From JBEVJC01 sp040510375 (GTDB taxonomy: Bacteria > Bacteroidota > Bacteroidia > Chitinophagales > Chitinophagaceae), in the NCBI GenBank assembly GCA_040510375.1, contig JBEVJC010000034.1, positions 186,001 through 250,000 of the forward strand: 64,000 nt of DNA, read 5' to 3'. Shown piece by piece: positions 26,165-34,591 of this stretch. Position numbers and translations under genes: made by a program. The first letter of the stretch is position 1. Each line of letters starts with the position of its first letter. Under the pieces are notes generated by a model that did no database searches, was not told where the DNA came from, and saw nothing but the letters and a program-made list of their open reading frames with translations.

Positions 26165-28444
26165 ATGAAGAAATTTCTTTTACTGCTGACGATCATCGCC
26201 AGTATCGATGGGTCTGCCCAGCTGACCGATAACGCGAAAATGAAAACGTTTATCGACGCGTTGATGAAGAAGATGACGCTGGAGGAAAAACTCGGTCAGT
26301 TGAACCTGCCGGGCGCTGGTGATATAACTACCGGCCAGGCCGGTAACTCGGATATTGCGAAAAAAATTGAAGAAGGAAAAGTCGGTGGGCTTTTTAATAT
26401 CAAAGGGGTAGCCAAGATCCGGGATGTGCAGAAAGTTGCCATGGAGAAGAGCCGGTTGAAGATCCCGCTGATTTTCGGAATGGATGTGGTACATGGTTAC
26501 CAGACAGTGTTCCCCATTCCGCTGGGACTATCCTGCAGCTGGGATATGGAAGCCATTGAACGAAGTGCGAGGATCGCGGCAATTGAAGCAAGTGCCGATG
26601 GTATCTGCTGGACATTTTCCCCGATGGTCGATATCGCCCGCGACCCGCGCTGGGGAAGGATTGCAGAGGGAGCAGGTGAGGATCCCTTCCTGGGTTCGGC
26701 TGTTTCCCGGGCAATGGTAAAGGGTTACCAGGGTGATGATTTGTCGAAGAACAATACGATTATGTCCTGCGTGAAGCACTATGCATTATATGGTGCTGCT
26801 GAAGCGGGGCGCGATTATAATACGGTTGATATGAGTCGCATCCGTATGTATAACGAATATCTAGCTCCCTACCAGGCTGCGGTTGATGCGGGTGTTGGAA
26901 GTATCATGGCATCGTTTAATGAAATTGATGGCCTTCCTGCAACGGCCAATAAATGGTTGCTGACTGATTTACTCCGAAATCAGTGGAAGTTCCGTGGATT
27001 TGTAGTAAGTGATTACACCGGGGTAAGTGAAATGGTTGACCATGGTATTGGCGACCTGAAGACGGTAGCTGCGCGGGCGCTGATGGCGGGACTGGACATG
27101 GACATGGTCAGTGAAGCGTTACTCACCACATTACCCCAGTCATTAAAAGAGGGGAAGGTAACGTTGGCACAGATTGACCTGGCATGCCGTCGTGTGCTGG
27201 AGGCTAAGTATAAACTTGGATTGTTTGAAGATCCTTACAAATATTGCGATCCGGCCCGTGCCCAGAAAGAAGTGTATTCGCAGGAGCACCGCGATGAAGC
27301 AAGGAGGATTGCATCAGAAAGTTTTGTATTGCTGAAGAACAATAATAATATCCTGCCATTAAAAAAGTCAGGAACAATTGCTGTAATCGGGCCGCTGGGA
27401 GAAGATCGTGCAAATATGCCGGGGACCTGGAGTGTGGCTGCTGATTTTACCAAACCTGCTACTGTGGTAGAAGGACTGAAATCGGTGGTTGGTACAAATG
27501 CGAAGATCCTTTATGCAAGGGGGTCAAATCTTTCTACGGATTCTGTTTATGAAGACCGGATTACTACGTTTGGCAAACAGATGCATCGCGATCGCAGGCC
27601 AGACAGTGTGATCATCCGTGAAGCGCTGGATATCGCCAACCAGGCAGATGTAATTGTTGCGGCAATGGGTGAAGGGGCGGAGAGTACGGGTGAATCTTCG
27701 AGTGTAACCGATCTCCAGTTGCCTGCGGGTCAGCAGGAATTACTGAAAGCCTTACTGGCAACAGGTAAACCGGTGGTACTGGTGCTCTTCACCGGAAGGC
27801 CGCTTGCAATTACATGGGAGCAGAAGAATGTGCCTGCCATCCTCAATGTATGGTTTGGTGGAAGTGAGGCGGGTTATGCCATTGCGGATGTATTGTTCGG
27901 AAACGTAAATCCGTCAGGTAAACTCACTACTACATTCCCACAGAACGTAGGCCAGGTGCCGATCTACTACAACCATAAAAATACCGGCCGCCCATTACCT
28001 GAAGGAAAATGGTTCCAGAAGTTCCGGTCTAACTATATCGATGTAAGTAATGAACCGTTGTATCCGTTTGGGTTTGGTCTGAGTTATTCCTCGTTCAGTT
28101 ACGGAGATGTAACGGTAAGTACCCCATCTCCCAAAGGAAACCAGAAACTTGTTGCTTCGGTGACGGTTACCAATACCAGCAATGTTACCGGGAAGGAAGT
28201 GGTGCAGTTGTATATCCATGATAAGGTAGCATCCATAACGAGGCCGGTAAAGGAACTCAAGGGATTCCAGAAAGTAGAGCTGAAGGCAGGGGAAACCAGG
28301 ACTATCAGTTTTACCATTACACCTGAGCTGTTGAAGTTTTATAACTACGACCTTAAATACGATTGGGAGCCGGGAGCCTTCGAAATAATGATTGGTGGTA
28401 ATTCAAGGGACGTGAAAAAGGTTGATGTTAACTGGACAAAATGA
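26165..28444 (+). CDS. bglX: Periplasmic GH3 beta-glucosidase (BglX-like)
   Basis: A 759-residue GH3 enzyme: signal peptide (about 1-19), TIM-barrel domain with substrate motifs FGMDVVHGYQTVFPIPLG and SCVKHYALYGAAEAGRDY, nucleophile D283 in FVVSDYTGV, an alpha/beta sandwich domain (GEGAESTGESSS region) and a C-terminal Fn3-like domain (VVQLYIHDKVAS). It should release glucose from the beta-linked oligosaccharides made by the GH144 enzymes. It is the last gene of PUL1 and is followed by an intrinsic terminator. Confidence 0.93.
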   Translation: MKKFLLLLTIIASIDGSAQLTDNAKMKTFIDALMKKMTLEEKLGQLNLPGAGDITTGQAGNSDIAKKIEEGKVGGLFNIKGVAKIRDVQKVAMEKSRLKIPLIFGMDVVHGYQTVFPIPLGLSCSWDMEAIERSARIAAIEASADGICWTFSPMVDIARDPRWGRIAEGAGEDPFLGSAVSRAMVKGYQGDDLSKNNTIMSCVKHYALYGAAEAGRDYNTVDMSRIRMYNEYLAPYQAAVDAGVGSIMASFNEIDGLPATANKWLLTDLLRNQWKFRGFVVSDYTGVSEMVDHGIGDLKTVAARALMAGLDMDMVSEALLTTLPQSLKEGKVTLAQIDLACRRVLEAKYKLGLFEDPYKYCDPARAQKEVYSQEHRDEARRIASESFVLLKNNNNILPLKKSGTIAVIGPLGEDRANMPGTWSVAADFTKPATVVEGLKSVVGTNAKILYARGSNLSTDSVYEDRITTFGKQMHRDRRPDSVIIREALDIANQADVIVAAMGEGAESTGESSSVTDLQLPAGQQELLKALLATGKPVVLVLFTGRPLAITWEQKNVPAILNVWFGGSEAGYAIADVLFGNVNPSGKLTTTFPQNVGQVPIYYNHKNTGRPLPEGKWFQKFRSNYIDVSNEPLYPFGFGLSYSSFSYGDVTVSTPSPKGNQKLVASVTVTNTSNVTGKEVVQLYIHDKVASITRPVKELKGFQKVELKAGETRTISFTITPELLKFYNYDLKYDWEPGAFEIMIGGNSRDVKKVDVNWTK

Positions 28445-28507
28445 TTTGAAGGAGTCGGGAATTCCACAACCGCAGAGGTTGGAGTTCTCCCATAATAATT
28501 CTTATAT

Positions 28508-28542
28508 AAGGGGCTGTACCAGATTCTGGTGCGGCCCTTTTG
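28508..28542 (+). terminator. Terminator after bglX
   Basis: AAGGGGC / GCCCCTT with an inner ACCAG / CTGGT stem, followed by TT and a T-rich stretch. It closes the PUL1 transcript about 65 bases after the bglX stop. Confidence 0.85.
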
Positions 28543-28637
28543 GCTTTTGTACTATCGACCTGCTTGAGTCAATTTAATTGTAGTTAAGGTATAAACCTCC
28601 CGGTAAGTTTTACATTACGATGATCAGCTTTTTTTTG

Positions 28638-28657
28638 TTACGCAAACGATTACGTAA
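28638..28657. promoter_or_regulatory. LacI-type operator candidate upstream of PUL2
   Basis: TTACGCAAACGATTACGTAA agrees with its own reverse complement at 16 of 20 positions and has a central CG flanked by A/T, as in LacI-family operators. It lies 218 bases upstream of the second susC gene. No LacI gene is in the window, so the regulator would be encoded elsewhere. Confidence 0.5.
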
Positions 28658-28875
28658 ATAGCAGCTTCAAATTTCCCGTCCCCATGCAGCTCCTGATCGC
28701 CTGTTATTGTCTTTGCTCCGGAAGTAATAAAAGGGTATTTTATCAGTAACGAAATATCACCAAATCCGGTGATTTCTAATTTTTTTTTAACAAAACACTT
28801 ATTTTACTATAAAATTTCCCCTACATTTACTCCCGCTTAGAACGACACTTGCTTCTCAAAACTTAAAACTTGCAT

Positions 28876-31800
28876 ATGAAAAAAGTCTGCAAGGGAGTAT
28901 TCTTCTCCCTGCTCTTACTTCTCTCTACAGTAACGTTTGCACAGAACAAAACAATTTCAGGAAAAGTAGTTGACAGTGGTGGTCCGGTTATCGGCGCATC
29001 CGTAACGGTGAAAGGGTCCACGAATTCGGGCACTGTTACTGACGCGAACGGGAACTTCAGTCTGTCTGTTCCTTCTGCTGCAACAACACTTGTAATCAGC
29101 TCGGTGGGTTATGAATCCAGTGAAGTAGCTATTACAGGTAATACGTTATCGGTAACCATTACCAAGGCAGCTGCCGGTAACCTCGATGAGGTGGTAGTGG
29201 TAGGTTATGGTACACAAAGAAAAAGTGTGGTAACCGGTTCAATCTCCAGTGTCAGGGCAAAGGACCTGGAAAATATCCCCAATGGCCGGATTGAACAGGC
29301 GCTGCAGGGAAGGGTTGCCGGTGTAACTATCATGCAGAACTCGGGTCAGCCGGGTTCCAGCTCAACGGTGCGTGTACGTGGTATTACAACATTCGGAGGC
29401 AACGATCCCCTCTGGGTAGTAGATGGTGTGGTGGTAGATGCCGGTGGTATCGCCTACCTCAACCAGTCGGATATTGAAACGATTGAAGTACTGAAGGATG
29501 CGGCCTCTGCTGCGATTTACGGTACAAGGGCAGCTGCGGGTGTTATCCTGGTTACCACAAAAAAAGGACGCACAGGTAAACCTGTTGTAAGTTATAATGG
29601 CTTTTATGGTACATCAAAGGCTGCAAAAAAACTCGATCTGCTCGATGCAAAAAATTATGCCATCCTTTCCAATGAGCGTTCTGTAGCCGATGGCGGCGCT
29701 GTACTTTTCCCTGATGCCGCTAATCTTGGCAAGGGGACCGACTGGCAGGATGTAATCTTTAATAGGGCGAACCGTTACCTGCATGAGGTAAGCCTTAGTG
29801 GTGGCAGCGAACGTTCGACTTTTTATCTTTCAGTGGGTATCCAGAACCAGGAGGGTATTGTTATGCCGGAAATATCCACGTATAATAAGAAGAATATCCG
29901 TCTTAACTCCACACACAAAATCTCGAATATTTTCACGTTCGGACAGACTCTTGGTTACACCCACCAGCGCGCAGCCGGTATAGGTAACACCAACAATGAG
30001 TTTGGCGGACCGCTGGCATCGGCAATCAATCTGGATCCATTAACTCCAACAGTTGAAACTGACCCGGCCCTTTCCAGCCTGGCTCCCTATTCTACCAATC
30101 CTGTTTTCCGTGATGCCAATGGAAATCCTTTCGGCATCTCAAAGAATGTGCAGCAGGAACTGACCAATCCACTTGCCTACCAGGAAACCCGTCGTGGCCG
30201 CTTTGGCTGGTCCGATGATGTGGTCGGCAATGTTTACCTCGAAGCAGCTGTGCACAAGAGTATTAAAATTCGTTCAACGCTTGGAGCCAAGAAAGCATTT
30301 TATGGAAGCCAGGGCTTCACACCTGTTGGATATCTTAATGCCAACAATATCGTGTTGAAGAACAACTATAGCAAAAACGAAGAAAAAAGATTCAACTGGA
30401 ACGTAGAGAATACAATCACTTTTAATAAATCGATCCAGGATCATAATTTCACCGTCCTTCTCGGACAAGGCGCATATGTAGAAAACATCGGAGGCGGAGT
30501 GGGAATTACTTTGCAGGAGCTTCCTATCAACAGCTACAGGGATGCCTCGTTCGGTTTTGATATTCCACAGGCTAACCGCTCTACATCGGTATACGATGCG
30601 GTGGAACATAAACTCACTTCTTTATTTGCACGTGTTAATTATAGTTATGCAGACAGGTATCTGTTTACCGGTATCATCCGTCGTGATGGTTCAACACGTT
30701 TTGGATTCAATAACAAGTTTGGTGTATTCCCTTCCTTCTCTGCAGGATGGAATGTTAACCGTGAGGCGTTCTGGCCGGTCAATGATGTAGTTAAGTCGCT
30801 GAAGATCCGCGGCGGTTATGGTATTGTGGGTAGTGATAACCTGGCAGACTTCCGTTACCTGGCAACAGTAGGTGGTGGTTACAATTATAATCTTGGAAAC
30901 CAGGGTTCAATTACCACTGGTTATGCTCCAAGGACACTGGATAACCCGGATCTGAAATGGGAAGAAACCTCATCTACCGATATCGGTTTTGATGCACAGG
31001 TGCTTAACGATTTCAACCTGACCATAAACTGGTTCAAGAAAAAAACAACTGGTATCCTTCGGCCGGTAAATATTCCTGGTTATGTTGGTGTGGGTGAATC
31101 GCCTTTCGCCAATATCGCAGATATGGAAAACAGCGGTCTTGAAGTAGAACTGGGTTATCGCAAACAGATTGGCGAGCTGGCAGTTTCGGCCAATGGTAAC
31201 ATGACTTATATCAAGAACAAAGTTACCCTTGTAGCAACTGATGCAAACTTTATTGGTGGTGACGCCGGATTCCAGTCAATGGTGGGCCAGGCAACAAGGA
31301 CACAGGTAGGACATTCATACAATGAATTTTATGGCTACAGACGAAATGGCATCTTCCAGAATGAAGCCGAGATTGTGGGATATAAAAATGCAGGTGGTAC
31401 AATTATCCAGCCCAATGCCCGTCCGGGTGATGTTCGCTGGGAAGATGTAAACGGCGACGGCGCAATTACGGAACTCGACAGGGTGTTTCTTGGAAGCAAT
31501 CTTCCGAAGTTCACGTTTGGTCTTACTTTCAATTTGGAATATAAAGGGTTCGACCTGATGGCATTTGGCCAGGGTGCTGCTGGTAACAAAATTTTCCAGG
31601 GCCTCCGCCGTCTGGATGTATTGACTGCAAACTATTCAACTGCTGCGCTGGGTCGCTGGCATGGTGAAGGAACGTCCAACGATTTCCCTCGCCTGGTTAC
31701 TTCAGATCCCAACCAGAATTTCACCAAGATGTCTGACTTCTATCTTGAAAAAGGTGATTACCTGCGTTTGAAAGTTCTTCAGCTTGGTTATACTTTGCCT

Positions 31801-31983
31801 GCAAGACTTTTTGGTAAGACCGGAATCTCGAGATTGCGCGTATATGTAACTGCTGAAAACCTTGCTACACTGACAGATTACACCGGTTACGATCCTGAAG
31901 TGGGTGGTGGTGTATTTGGGATTGACAAGGGGCAGTATCCGCAGGCCCGCACATTCCTTGGTGGTGTTCAACTTACATTCTAA
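28876..31983 (+). CDS. susC: SusC/RagA TonB-dependent glycan transporter (PUL2)
   Basis: A 1035-residue transporter from the ATG at 28876 (a TTG lies 6 bases upstream). Signal peptide to FAQ (about 23), carboxypeptidase-regulatory-like domain (about 27-105, TISGKVVDSGGPVIGASVTV), TonB box (LDEVVVVGYGTQRKSVVTG), plug (VRVRGITTFGGNDPLWVVDG) and barrel. It lacks the STN domain of its PUL1 counterpart, so it cannot signal through a FecR protein. The palindromic operator upstream suggests a DNA-binding repressor instead. Transport of beta-glucan oligosaccharides is inferred from the GH30 neighbours. Confidence 0.95.
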   Translation: MKKVCKGVFFSLLLLLSTVTFAQNKTISGKVVDSGGPVIGASVTVKGSTNSGTVTDANGNFSLSVPSAATTLVISSVGYESSEVAITGNTLSVTITKAAAGNLDEVVVVGYGTQRKSVVTGSISSVRAKDLENIPNGRIEQALQGRVAGVTIMQNSGQPGSSSTVRVRGITTFGGNDPLWVVDGVVVDAGGIAYLNQSDIETIEVLKDAASAAIYGTRAAAGVILVTTKKGRTGKPVVSYNGFYGTSKAAKKLDLLDAKNYAILSNERSVADGGAVLFPDAANLGKGTDWQDVIFNRANRYLHEVSLSGGSERSTFYLSVGIQNQEGIVMPEISTYNKKNIRLNSTHKISNIFTFGQTLGYTHQRAAGIGNTNNEFGGPLASAINLDPLTPTVETDPALSSLAPYSTNPVFRDANGNPFGISKNVQQELTNPLAYQETRRGRFGWSDDVVGNVYLEAAVHKSIKIRSTLGAKKAFYGSQGFTPVGYLNANNIVLKNNYSKNEEKRFNWNVENTITFNKSIQDHNFTVLLGQGAYVENIGGGVGITLQELPINSYRDASFGFDIPQANRSTSVYDAVEHKLTSLFARVNYSYADRYLFTGIIRRDGSTRFGFNNKFGVFPSFSAGWNVNREAFWPVNDVVKSLKIRGGYGIVGSDNLADFRYLATVGGGYNYNLGNQGSITTGYAPRTLDNPDLKWEETSSTDIGFDAQVLNDFNLTINWFKKKTTGILRPVNIPGYVGVGESPFANIADMENSGLEVELGYRKQIGELAVSANGNMTYIKNKVTLVATDANFIGGDAGFQSMVGQATRTQVGHSYNEFYGYRRNGIFQNEAEIVGYKNAGGTIIQPNARPGDVRWEDVNGDGAITELDRVFLGSNLPKFTFGLTFNLEYKGFDLMAFGQGAAGNKIFQGLRRLDVLTANYSTAALGRWHGEGTSNDFPRLVTSDPNQNFTKMSDFYLEKGDYLRLKVLQLGYTLPARLFGKTGISRLRVYVTAENLATLTDYTGYDPEVGGGVFGIDKGQYPQARTFLGGVQLTF

Positions 31984-32002
31984 CCTTCTTAAACATTGCA
32001 AT

Positions 32003-33520
32003 ATGAAAAGTTTCCCAATTAAGACGTCATTGCTGCTGGCAACCACGCTGGCGCTTTCATTCGGGTCGTGTAATAAAGACTTTGTAACAATACAGCCGGA
32101 AGGGCAATTCCTTTCAGAGAACTACTATTCTAATGGTGACCAGGCATTGGCAGCCCTGGTGGGTGTATATGATATCCTGAAAAAAAATGCAGGCGGTTTT
32201 GAAAATATGATCTGCATGATGAATGCCGGTTCAGATGATTTTTTTGCTGGCGGTGGCGGACCAACAGATGGAGCGGGGATCCAGGGCTTTTCGACCCATA
32301 CCCTGAACTCCAATATCCTGCCGGGCAGTTTATGGAGTGACCATTACCAGGGGATCTTCCGCGCAAACGTTTTGCTTTCAAGACTGGAAGAAGTACCAAT
32401 GGACGCCGGGCAGAAAGCGCGTATCGCAGCTGAAGCGAAAGCACTCCGTGCATACTATTATTTTAACCTGATCCGGATGTTTGGCAATATTCCGTTGATC
32501 CTTGAACCACTTACCACCACTACTATCTACGATGTAGAGCAGTCGCCCAAAGCGGCCATCTATGCCCAGATTGAAAAAGACCTTACAGAAGCCATACCCA
32601 ATATTCCGGCTACAGTGAGCCTGGGAAGCGAATATGGCCGTCTCACTATTCCAGCTGTTAAAGCAATCCTCGGTAAGGTATTATTATACGAAGGCAAGGG
32701 CACTGAAGCTGCGGTACAATTCGCAGATGTAAATGGTACACCAGGTGTGATGACCCAGTATGGTAATAAGCTGTTGGATAAATTTTCGGACCTATGGGTA
32801 TTTACCAATAAATATAATTCCGAATACATCCTTGCTGGCATGCACACTGATAAGTCGAATGCCGACTGGGGATTCTGGGGATCTGGTGCAGATGAAGGCA
32901 ACTCGGTTAACCAGATGGTGGGACCTCGCGGTTATTCAAAACCAGCTGTCAGTACAGCGCCAAGTATACCTGCAGGATGGAGCTTTAACACCATGACCCA
33001 GGAAATGTATGACCTGATAAAGACTGATCCACGTTTTGGAGCTACTGTTCTTGACATGACTGCCCTGAAGGCTGCGGGCCAGGCGGATTATATCCCTGCC
33101 CATCAGAACACCGGATACTTCCTTAATAAATTTATTCCACGCTCTACAGATGTGCGGACAGGTTCAGGGGCTCAGGAATTAAACTACCAGCAGCACGATT
33201 ATATCATACGGCTGGCAGATACCTACCTGATGGAAGCAGAAGCACTTGGCGGAACAGGGCTAAGGGCGCAGGCCCTGCTTGACGCAGTTCGTGCCCGTGT
33301 AGCCCTGCCATCAGTTCCGGTTTCCCTGGCTGCGATCAAGATGGAACGCCGGTTGGAACTAGCCGGTGAAGGACACCGTTTCTTTGATCTAGTACGTTGG
33401 GGCGATGCAGCTACAGCCCTTGCCAGCAGGGGATTCCAGGCAGGCAGGGATGAGGTTTTCCCGATACCAACCCGCGAAATGCAAGGAACCAAGCTTGATC
33501 AAAACCCTGGATTCCAGTAA
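32003..33520 (+). CDS. susD: SusD-like surface glycan-binding lipoprotein (PUL2)
   Basis: A 505-residue SusD/RagB lipoprotein from the ATG at 32003 (signal LLLATTLALSFGSC). It shows the family helices (KARIAAEAKALRAYYYFNLI) and the C-terminal signature MERRLELAGEGHRFFDLVRWGD and EVFPIPTREM. The longer in-frame start near 31904 overlaps susC and has no signal peptide. It lies 19 bases after susC and partners it at the outer membrane. Confidence 0.95.
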   Translation: MKSFPIKTSLLLATTLALSFGSCNKDFVTIQPEGQFLSENYYSNGDQALAALVGVYDILKKNAGGFENMICMMNAGSDDFFAGGGGPTDGAGIQGFSTHTLNSNILPGSLWSDHYQGIFRANVLLSRLEEVPMDAGQKARIAAEAKALRAYYYFNLIRMFGNIPLILEPLTTTTIYDVEQSPKAAIYAQIEKDLTEAIPNIPATVSLGSEYGRLTIPAVKAILGKVLLYEGKGTEAAVQFADVNGTPGVMTQYGNKLLDKFSDLWVFTNKYNSEYILAGMHTDKSNADWGFWGSGADEGNSVNQMVGPRGYSKPAVSTAPSIPAGWSFNTMTQEMYDLIKTDPRFGATVLDMTALKAAGQADYIPAHQNTGYFLNKFIPRSTDVRTGSGAQELNYQQHDYIIRLADTYLMEAEALGGTGLRAQALLDAVRARVALPSVPVSLAAIKMERRLELAGEGHRFFDLVRWGDAATALASRGFQAGRDEVFPIPTREMQGTKLDQNPGFQ

Positions 33521-33556
33521 TCGATAATGAACATTCTACTAAATAAACTACAAGAT

Positions 33557-34507
33557 ATGATACGTTATATTAAATATTCAACGTTGGCGATGGCGGTGCT
33601 CGTGCTGGTGGGAAGCTGTGCAAAACCGGAATATTCATTGGGTGAACTGACTACACCAACGGATGTGGTAATCTCCACATCGGTGGTAGGACAGGATGCT
33701 ACCCATCCTAACGGAGATGGATCGGGTAAGGTTGATGTTACAATTACCGGTAAAGGAGTACTTGGATACGGGATTGACTACGATGCATCGAATGGTATCA
33801 AACTAATCAACAGCCCAACCGGTAAATCGCAAAGGAAATATCCGGTTCCGGGTGTGAACACCTATACCATCACCGTTGTTGCATATGGTCCGGGTGCGGC
33901 AAGTACCACGGTTACCACGGAGGTTACAGTAGAAACAATTTTCGTTCTCGACCCGGAAATTGTTAAAACAGTAGTGGGCGACAGTGGTACAAGAACATGG
34001 AGGGTTGATGCTGATAAAGACGCGCATTTTGGCGTAGGACCCTGGGATCCTACCAATGTAACGCCGGGCTCGTGGTCAGCTAAACCAAATGAAAAGGACT
34101 CTGTAGCGCCATGTTTTTATTCTTCGAGGTTCACGTTTAAAAAGGACACAACTACCGGCGCACTCACGCTGACGGTAACAACTCCCGATGGCGCATTTAC
34201 AAAGACCGGCGCAAATTCGGGCGGTCTTCCGGGAATTCCTGCCATACCTCCAGGTACCGAGGATGAAGGATGTTATCCGTATGCCGGTGGCACTTCTTCG
34301 TTCGCGTTTATTCCTCCAAGTTCCGGTGTGGATGAAGCGAATACAACATTGACCGCGATCGAACTCGATGGAAACAATACCTTTATCGGGTATGGTTCTA
34401 CGCAAAAAGAATATGAAATCCTTTCATTTACGGCAACTACGCTTTATTTACGTGTGCAGGGTGCAGAAACAGGTAATGCCTGGTATATTAAACTCATTGC
34501 CCTGTAA
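33557..34507 (+). CDS. Surface glycan-binding lipoprotein with PKD-like domain
   Basis: A 316-residue lipoprotein from the ATG at 33557 (signal MIRYIKYSTLAMAVLVLVGSC, lipidated Cys21); an ATG at 33527 would add ten residues. Residues about 40-135 look like a PKD/Ig-like domain (KVDVTITGKGVLGYGIDYD, then VNTYTITVVAYGPG). The C-terminal part (about 140-316) has a repeated Trp/Gly/Pro-rich beta pattern (TRTWRVDADKDAHFGVGPWD) typical of the SusE-position binding proteins encoded after susD in beta-glucan loci. No catalytic motif is seen. It probably captures glucan at the cell surface. Confidence 0.8.
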   Translation: MIRYIKYSTLAMAVLVLVGSCAKPEYSLGELTTPTDVVISTSVVGQDATHPNGDGSGKVDVTITGKGVLGYGIDYDASNGIKLINSPTGKSQRKYPVPGVNTYTITVVAYGPGAASTTVTTEVTVETIFVLDPEIVKTVVGDSGTRTWRVDADKDAHFGVGPWDPTNVTPGSWSAKPNEKDSVAPCFYSSRFTFKKDTTTGALTLTVTTPDGAFTKTGANSGGLPGIPAIPPGTEDEGCYPYAGGTSSFAFIPPSSGVDEANTTLTAIELDGNNTFIGYGSTQKEYEILSFTATTLYLRVQGAETGNAWYIKLIAL

Positions 34508-34536
34508 CCGGTAAGTTCTAATACAACTAACTACAG

Positions 34537-34567
34537 AACACAGGACAGCAATGTCCTGTGTTTTGTT
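34537..34567 (+). terminator. Intercistronic terminator/attenuator in PUL2
   Basis: A perfect 11-base stem AACACAGGACA / TGTCCTGTGTT with loop GCAA is followed by TTGTTTT. It lies between the binding-protein gene and the first GH30 gene, in the same functional position as the hairpin in PUL1. Confidence 0.88.
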
Positions 34568-34591
34568 TTCCGGACATCCCAAATTTTTATT

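Larger units (their letters stand above)
28445..28869 (+). other. Intergenic region between PUL1 and PUL2
   Basis: A 425-base gap without a plausible gene. It holds the terminator of bglX (28508-28542), a 20-base LacI-type palindrome (28638-28657), and an A/T-rich stretch (about 28777-28835) that should contain the promoter of the second susC gene. I could not place a convincing TTTG/TAnnTTTG pair; TACATTTA at 28822-28829 is a 7-of-8 match to the -7 box. Confidence 0.7.
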
